9,481 nucleotides of DNA. Source: Aphodomonas sp964553125. GTDB lineage: Bacteria > Bacillota > Clostridia > Christensenellales > Aristaeellaceae. Position numbers and translations under genes: made by a program. The notes below the pieces were generated by a model. The model was not told the DNA's origin. It made no database searches and saw only the letters and a program-made list of their open reading frames with translations. Shown here one piece after another: positions 6,580 to 9,481 of this stretch (the first letter of the stretch is position 1; each line of letters begins with the position of its first letter). The stretch spans positions 1 to 9,481 of the forward strand of contig CAZKJW010000090.1 of NCBI GenBank assembly GCA_964553125.1, given 5' to 3'.

Positions 6580-7236
6580 TTATCCGATTTTTTCCATGGC
6601 TGCGCGCGCGGCTTCCTGCTCCGCCTGTTTTTTTGTGCCGCCCTCGCCGCGGCCCAGAATGCGGCCGTCCAGCAGCGCTTCCGCGGTGAACAGGCGCGCG
6701 TGCGCGGGGCCTTCCTCCGCGACGATGCGATAGACCGGCGCGCTGCCGCCGTGCGCCTGCGTTTTTTCCTGCAGGAGGCTTTTCCAGTTTTTCTCGCGCG
6801 GGGGCGCGGCGTAATTGTTGAGCGCACGGGCGCACAGCGCCGCGGCCGGCTCCCAGCCGCCGTCAAGGTACACCGCGGCCAGAACGGCCTCCATCGCGTC
6901 GCACAGCACGGACGGCTTGTGTCCGCCGCCGCTGGCGGCTTCGCCCTTGTCAAAGAGCAGATACTCGCCCAGATTCAGCCGCTTTGCGGCTTCGGCGAGC
7001 GTTTCCTCCCGCACAAGCGCCTGCCGCAGCTGCGTGAGCGAGCCTTCCTGATCGGCCGGGTGCTGCCCGTACAGCGCAACGGAAACGCACAGCTGCAAAA
7101 CCGCGTCGCCCAGAAACTCCAGCCGCTGGTTATCCTCGGCGCAGCCCGCGGACGGATGCGTCAGGGCAAGGCGCAAAAGGCGCTCGTCCCGGAAGGAATA
7201 CCCGAGCGCCCTTTGAAGTGAAGCCAGCTCTTTCAT
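6580..7236 (-). CDS. rnc: Ribonuclease III
   Basis: RNase III cuts double-stranded RNA, processing rRNA precursors and structured mRNAs as a dimer with two Mg2+-dependent sites. The 218 residues split into an endonuclease domain (1 to about 145) and a double-stranded RNA binding domain (about 149-217). The signature NQRLEFLGDAVL (36-47) supplies E40 and D44. KPSVLCDAMEAVLAAVYLDGG supplies D113 and E116, the other acidic pair. The RNA-binding domain opens NWKSLLQEKTQ and ends with GGTKKQAEQEAARAAMEKI, the conserved lysine-bearing helix. The length is slightly below E. coli's 226. The ATG (7234-7236) is only 2 nt from the acpP stop and lacks a clear ribosome binding site, so translation probably depends on coupling to acpP. 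The acpP-rnc-smc order is characteristic of Firmicutes. Confidence 0.96.
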   Translation of the reverse strand: MKELASLQRALGYSFRDERLLRLALTHPSAGCAEDNQRLEFLGDAVLQLCVSVALYGQHPADQEGSLTQLRQALVREETLAEAAKRLNLGEYLLFDKGEAASGGGHKPSVLCDAMEAVLAAVYLDGGWEPAAALCARALNNYAAPPREKNWKSLLQEKTQAHGGSAPVYRIVAEEGPAHARLFTAEALLDGRILGRGEGGTKKQAEQEAARAAMEKIG

Positions 7237-7238
7237 GC

Positions 7239-7463
7239 TTACTGCTTCGATTCCAGATACTGCACCACGTCGCCGACGGTCTTGAGGCGCATGAGCGCGT
7301 CGTCGTCCACGATGATGCCCAGCTCGCTTTCAACGTCCATGATCAGCATCATGATGTTGGCGGAGTCGGCCTTGAGATCCTCGAGCAGACGGGATTCGGG
7401 CTTGATTTCCTTGGGGTCGATTTTGAGCTGATCGGCGATCAGCGCGCAGACTTTTTCAAACAT
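7239..7463 (-). CDS. acpP: Acyl carrier protein
   Basis: ACP carries growing acyl chains on a 4'-phosphopantetheine arm for fatty-acid synthesis and supplies acyl groups to PlsX next door. I place the start at the ATG 7461-7463, giving 74 residues starting MFEKVCALIADQLKI. An AAGGAGG site (7472-7478) lies exactly 8 nt upstream, and ACP family members start here. A longer reading from 7481 (MKEETK...) would overlap the plsX stop and put the ribosome binding site inside the gene. The phosphopantetheine serine is S34 in EDLKADSANIMMLIM. The usual 'DSL' reads 'DSA' here, a variant I recall from other clostridial ACPs. The rest (ELGIIVDDDALMRLKTVGDV) is standard: acidic helix II and helix III. It follows plsX after 14 nt. 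Confidence 0.94.
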   Translation of the reverse strand: MFEKVCALIADQLKIDPKEIKPESRLLEDLKADSANIMMLIMDVESELGIIVDDDALMRLKTVGDVVQYLESKQ

Positions 7464-7471
7464 TTTCGTTT

Positions 7472-7478
7472 CCTCCTT
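7472..7478 (-). promoter_or_regulatory. Ribosome binding site AAGGAGG that fixes the acpP start
   Basis: A perfect AAGGAGG lies 8 nt before the ATG at 7461-7463 and touches the plsX stop codon (7478-7480). It excludes the upstream ATG at 7479-7481, which has no binding site and overlaps plsX. Confidence 0.85.
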
Positions 7479-8479
7479 CATTCTTCCTGTGAGTCGAGTT
7501 TTTCAATGATTTCAACGACGCGGCCGGCAGCCATCTGCCGCGCCTGCCGCAGGCAGCAGAAAAACGCGTGGCTGGTCGAGTTCCCGTGCGCCTTCACCAC
7601 CGCGCCGCGAACGCCGAGCATCGGCCCGCCGCCGACCTCGTTGACGTCCATGCAGCGCTTGACGCGGCGAAACGCGGGCTTGGAGAGCGCCGCGCCCAGC
7701 TTGGAGACAAACGTGGCGGTCAGCTCCCGCTTGAGCATGGTGAAAAGCGCGGCAATCGCGCCCTCGCTGGCCTTGATGACCAGATTGCCGTGATAGCCGT
7801 CGCAGACGAACACGTCCGCGCCGCCGTTGAGCACGCCGCGCGCTTCGACGTTGCCGACGAAGTTGAGGCGCGATGTTTTCAGAAGCTCATGCGTCGCCTT
7901 CGTCAGCTGGCAGCCCTTTTCTTCTTCTTCGCCGATGTTGATCAGCCCCACGCGCGGGTTTTCAAGGCCGAGCACCTGACGCGCGAACACGTCGCCCATC
8001 TGCGCAAAGCGCAGAAGATACTCCGGCCGGCAATCGACGTTCGCGCCGGCGTCGACGATGACGGCGGGCGTTCCGGGCACGGTGGGGATTACGGCGGCCA
8101 GCGCCGGACGATCGACGCCCGCAATGCGGCCGATGCGCAGCATTCCGCAGGCGAGAACCGCGCCGGTGGATCCGGCGGAGATGAGCGCGTCGGCGTTGCC
8201 CGCGCGCACGTCCATCGCCGCGCGCACGAGCGAGGCGTCCGTTTTGCGGCGCACGGCGAGCATCGGCGCTTCGTCGTTGGTGATTACGTCGCGCGCGTCC
8301 AGAATCTCCATGCGGGAGACGTCGTATTCTTCTCCGGAGAGAAATGGACGGATTTCTTCCTCGCGGCCGAAAAGCCGGATGTGAATATCGTCATAAGCGC
8401 GCAGCGCTTCCAGACAGCCCTTTACGGTGATTTCGGGCGCAAAATCGCCGCCCATTGCATCGACAGCCAGCGTATACAA
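7478..8479 (-). CDS. plsX: Phosphate acyltransferase PlsX
   Basis: PlsX converts acyl-ACP plus phosphate to acyl-phosphate, the donor used by the membrane enzyme PlsY to acylate glycerol-3-phosphate. It is a peripheral membrane protein at the start of Gram-positive phospholipid synthesis. The 333-residue length is normal. Motifs in order: VDAMGGDFAP (6-15), ISAGSTGAVLA (100-110), VDAGANVDC (142-150), NIGEEEEKG (181-189), CDGYHGNLVIKASEG (226-240), then GGGPMLG near 280-290. The start is TTG (8477-8479), because the only nearby ATG lies inside the DAMGGD motif. AAGGAGGG (8489-8496) precedes the TTG by 9 nt. plsX is the first gene of the operon, below a promoter at 8535-8563, and its neighbour acpP supplies the substrate carrier. 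No rpmF, fapR or fabD neighbours are present, and I saw no FapR-type operator. Confidence 0.96.
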   Translation of the reverse strand: MYTLAVDAMGGDFAPEITVKGCLEALRAYDDIHIRLFGREEEIRPFLSGEEYDVSRMEILDARDVITNDEAPMLAVRRKTDASLVRAAMDVRAGNADALISAGSTGAVLACGMLRIGRIAGVDRPALAAVIPTVPGTPAVIVDAGANVDCRPEYLLRFAQMGDVFARQVLGLENPRVGLINIGEEEEKGCQLTKATHELLKTSRLNFVGNVEARGVLNGGADVFVCDGYHGNLVIKASEGAIAALFTMLKRELTATFVSKLGAALSKPAFRRVKRCMDVNEVGGGPMLGVRGAVVKAHGNSTSHAFFCCLRQARQMAAGRVVEIIEKLDSQEE

Positions 8480-8488
8480 AAACAGAAA

Positions 8489-8496
8489 CCCTCCTT
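8489..8496 (-). promoter_or_regulatory. Ribosome binding site AAGGAGGG deciding the TTG start of plsX
   Basis: AAGGAGGG lies 9 nt before the TTG at 8477-8479, near the usual Firmicute distance. The next in-frame ATG is codon 9 (M9), inside the conserved DAMGGD motif, so it cannot be the start. Confidence 0.85.
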
Positions 8497-8534
8497 ACGG
8501 CTCAGAAAGGCGGATAAGACTCCACCAATACTCC

Positions 8535-8563
8535 ATTATAACAGAAAAGAGAAGAAAAATAAA
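8535..8563 (-). promoter_or_regulatory. Sigma-A type promoter for the plsX-to-rlmD operon
   Basis: A perfect -10 box TATAAT (8535-8540) lies about 56 nt upstream of the plsX TTG. With a 17-nt spacer the -35 would be TTTATT (8558-8563), only 3 of 6 matches to TTGACA, in an AT-rich patch unlike its surroundings. It is the only good promoter-like sequence before plsX. The small gaps downstream suggest that it drives all six genes. Confidence 0.65.
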
Positions 8564-8571
8564 GTAGGGAT

Positions 8572-8615
8572 ACGCCGCGGGAGGCGTTCTTTCCGCGCCG
8601 GGCGCGAAAGCGCGC
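8572..8615 (-). terminator. Weak hairpins after the permease gene, possible terminator
   Basis: Just past the permease stop are two small GC-rich stem-loops. The first is a 5-bp stem (GCGCG/CGCGC, 8602-8615) with a 4-nt loop. The second is ACGCC/GGCGT (8572-8587) with a 6-nt loop, followed about 9 nt later by a T-rich run (8551-8563) that also holds the plsX promoter. Neither has the T run directly after the stem, so termination is uncertain. Confidence 0.3.
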
Positions 8616-8619
8616 AGAA

Positions 8620-9378
8620 TCAGGCGAAATACTCCCACGCCAGCTTGATCACCAGCAGCGCCAGCACGCCGAACATCACGCTGCGGATCAGCTTCGCGCC
8701 GCGCGTGAGCGCGAGCTTCGTGCCGCACCACGCGCCGGCCACCGAGCAGACAACCGCCGGAAGCCCCAGCAGATACACGACGTTCCCGCCGAGCAGATGC
8801 GATGCGAGCGCGGAAACGTTGCTGGCGAGATTGATCAACTTTGCGCTGCCGCTGGCCGTCACCATGTCCAGCCCGACGATCCACGTCAGCCCCATAATCA
8901 GCAGCGTGCCGGTGCCCGGGCCGCAGAACCCGTCGTACAGCCCGCAAAGCGCGCCGACGGCGAAGCACATCGCGTAGCGCGCGGGCGTCATCGGTTTTGT
9001 TTCATGCGCGCTGTCGCGCTTGAAAAGCACCACCGCCGCCATCACGGGGATCACGCACAGAAGCACTGCGCGCATCACCGCGTCCGGCGTGTGTTTGAGA
9101 AGCTCCACGCCCACATAGGCGAAGGGAATCGCGCCCGCAGCCGCGCACAGCGCGGGCTTGAGCATCAGCTTCCCGCTGCGCGCGTATTTCCATGCGGCCA
9201 TGGTTGTGCCGCAGGCGGCGCTGAATTTGTTTGTGCCGGAAGCGAGCGAGGCCGGCAGCCCGGTCATCAGATAGGCCGGGAGAGAAATCAGCCCGCCCCC
9301 GCCGCCGATTGCATCGACGAGCGAGGCGAGAAAAACCAGCGGACAGACGATCAGCAGCATTTCCGGCGAAACCTTCAT
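8620..9378 (-). CDS. TauE/SafE (TSUP) family membrane permease
   Basis: This 252-residue, strongly hydrophobic protein matches the TSUP family. Members move sulfur-containing or small organic anions (sulfite, sulfoacetate, taurine-related compounds) across the cytoplasmic membrane; several, like YfcA, have unknown substrates. The family's internal duplication is visible. The first half has DAIGGGGGLISLPA (22-35) and GTNKFSA (48-54). The second has DGFCGPGTGTLL (149-160) and GSAKLINLASN (177-187). I count about seven or eight membrane segments, near 7-24, 30-46, 76-95, 101-119, 135-148, 156-172, 185-215 and 228-249, with a basic loop KRDSAHETK (120-128) between the halves. The ATG at 9376-9378 follows AAGGAG (9389-9394) by 10 nt. 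It appears to be its own unit, since 140 nt with a promoter separate it from plsX. The substrate cannot be inferred from the neighbours. Confidence 0.9.
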   Translation of the reverse strand: MKVSPEMLLIVCPLVFLASLVDAIGGGGGLISLPAYLMTGLPASLASGTNKFSAACGTTMAAWKYARSGKLMLKPALCAAAGAIPFAYVGVELLKHTPDAVMRAVLLCVIPVMAAVVLFKRDSAHETKPMTPARYAMCFAVGALCGLYDGFCGPGTGTLLIMGLTWIVGLDMVTASGSAKLINLASNVSALASHLLGGNVVYLLGLPAVVCSVAGAWCGTKLALTRGAKLIRSVMFGVLALLVIKLAWEYFA

Positions 9379-9405
9379 GGTAGATTCACTCCTTCTTTAG
9401 CAAAA

Positions 9406-9420
9406 GCGCAGGCAGTGCGC
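9406..9420 (-). repeat. Small hairpin GCGCA-CTGCC-TGCGC followed by TTTT, in the permease leader
   Basis: On the minus strand GCGCA (9416-9420) and TGCGC (9406-9410) enclose a 5-nt loop and are followed directly by TTTTGC. It lies 27 nt upstream of the permease ATG, beyond its ribosome binding site. The 5-bp stem with four T residues could be a weak terminator or a small 5'-leader structure. Confidence 0.3.
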
Positions 9421-9463
9421 ATTGCATTCGACGCGCAAGCGGAAACTCCTTCGACGCCGCATG

Positions 9464-9481
9464 AAAAAACCGGGCGAGCCG
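9464..9481 (-). terminator. Probable 3' half of an intrinsic terminator of an upstream gene, cut by the window edge
   Basis: The minus strand enters the window with CGGCTCGCCCGG followed at once by six T residues (9464-9469). A GC-rich arm ending in a T run is the 3' half expected of a Rho-independent terminator; the 5' arm would lie outside. All three minus frames are open here for a short distance, but none has recognisable content, so no gene is called in 9379-9481. Confidence 0.35.

Noticed and set aside
7239..7481. The longer 80-residue version of the acyl carrier protein.
   Set aside because: Its ATG overlaps the plsX stop, has no binding site, and would put the perfect AAGGAGG inside the gene. 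The ATG at 7461-7463 fits spacing and family.
8480..8619. A FapR-type operator or riboswitch in front of plsX.
   Set aside because: No FapR-like palindrome and no conserved riboswitch structure was seen; only a promoter and weak hairpins are present.
7568..8977. A 469-codon plus-strand open frame opposite plsX and the permease.
   Set aside because: It crosses two clear minus-strand genes and their promoter, and its translation has no recognisable domain.
1..9481. CRISPR arrays, tRNA or rRNA genes, and insertion-sequence ends.
   Set aside because: No regularly spaced repeats, no cloverleaf or rRNA-like stretches, and no transposase or terminal inverted repeats were found on reading the window.

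Overview
The window looks like chromosomal DNA of a high-GC anaerobic Firmicute (Clostridia; Oscillospirales- or Christensenellales-like is a guess). The evidence is the Firmicute gene order plsX-acpP-rnc-smc-ftsY, strong AAGGAGG-type ribosome binding sites, TTG starts, and GC of roughly two thirds in the core genes on hand-counted lines. All convincing genes lie on the minus strand and are described in their own reading direction, right to left.

Region 1, 8620-9481: a TauE/SafE-family (TSUP) membrane permease. The far right edge holds what looks like the 3' half of a terminator of an unseen upstream gene. Region 2, 686-8563: a sigma-A-type promoter with a perfect -10 (TATAAT) is followed by six tightly packed genes. 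These are plsX (acyl-phosphate synthesis for phospholipids), acpP (acyl carrier protein), rnc (RNase III), smc (chromosome condensation ATPase), ftsY (SRP receptor GTPase) and an rlmD-type 23S rRNA m5U methyltransferase with an Fe-S cluster. Gaps are 2 to 61 nt, so one housekeeping operon is likely, joining lipid synthesis, RNA processing, chromosome segregation, membrane targeting and rRNA modification. plsX and smc start with TTG, and acpP starts at the second of two candidate ATGs.

Region 3, 1 to about 712: base composition falls to about 44% GC over 1-480 and about 50% over 481-660. The change occurs inside the last codons of the rRNA methyltransferase gene. The 3' ends of rum-type genes are known insertion sites for phages and integrative elements in Firmicutes. 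Directly after the rlmD stop, in the same frame, is a broken tail domain with two in-frame stops and a frameshift; I recognise it as a tail found at the ends of rumA-type genes in many clostridia. Beyond it is the N-terminal half of a GNAT acetyltransferase cut by the window edge. In front of that gene is a 12-codon leader peptide ORF overlapping a hairpin, whose 3' arm can instead pair with the GNAT ribosome binding site. This is the architecture of a translational attenuator, as in inducible erm and cat antibiotic-resistance genes.

The most notable finding is therefore the left 700 bases: a probable mobile-element or remnant junction at rlmD carrying an attenuator-controlled acetyltransferase. 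The rest is a conventional housekeeping operon.
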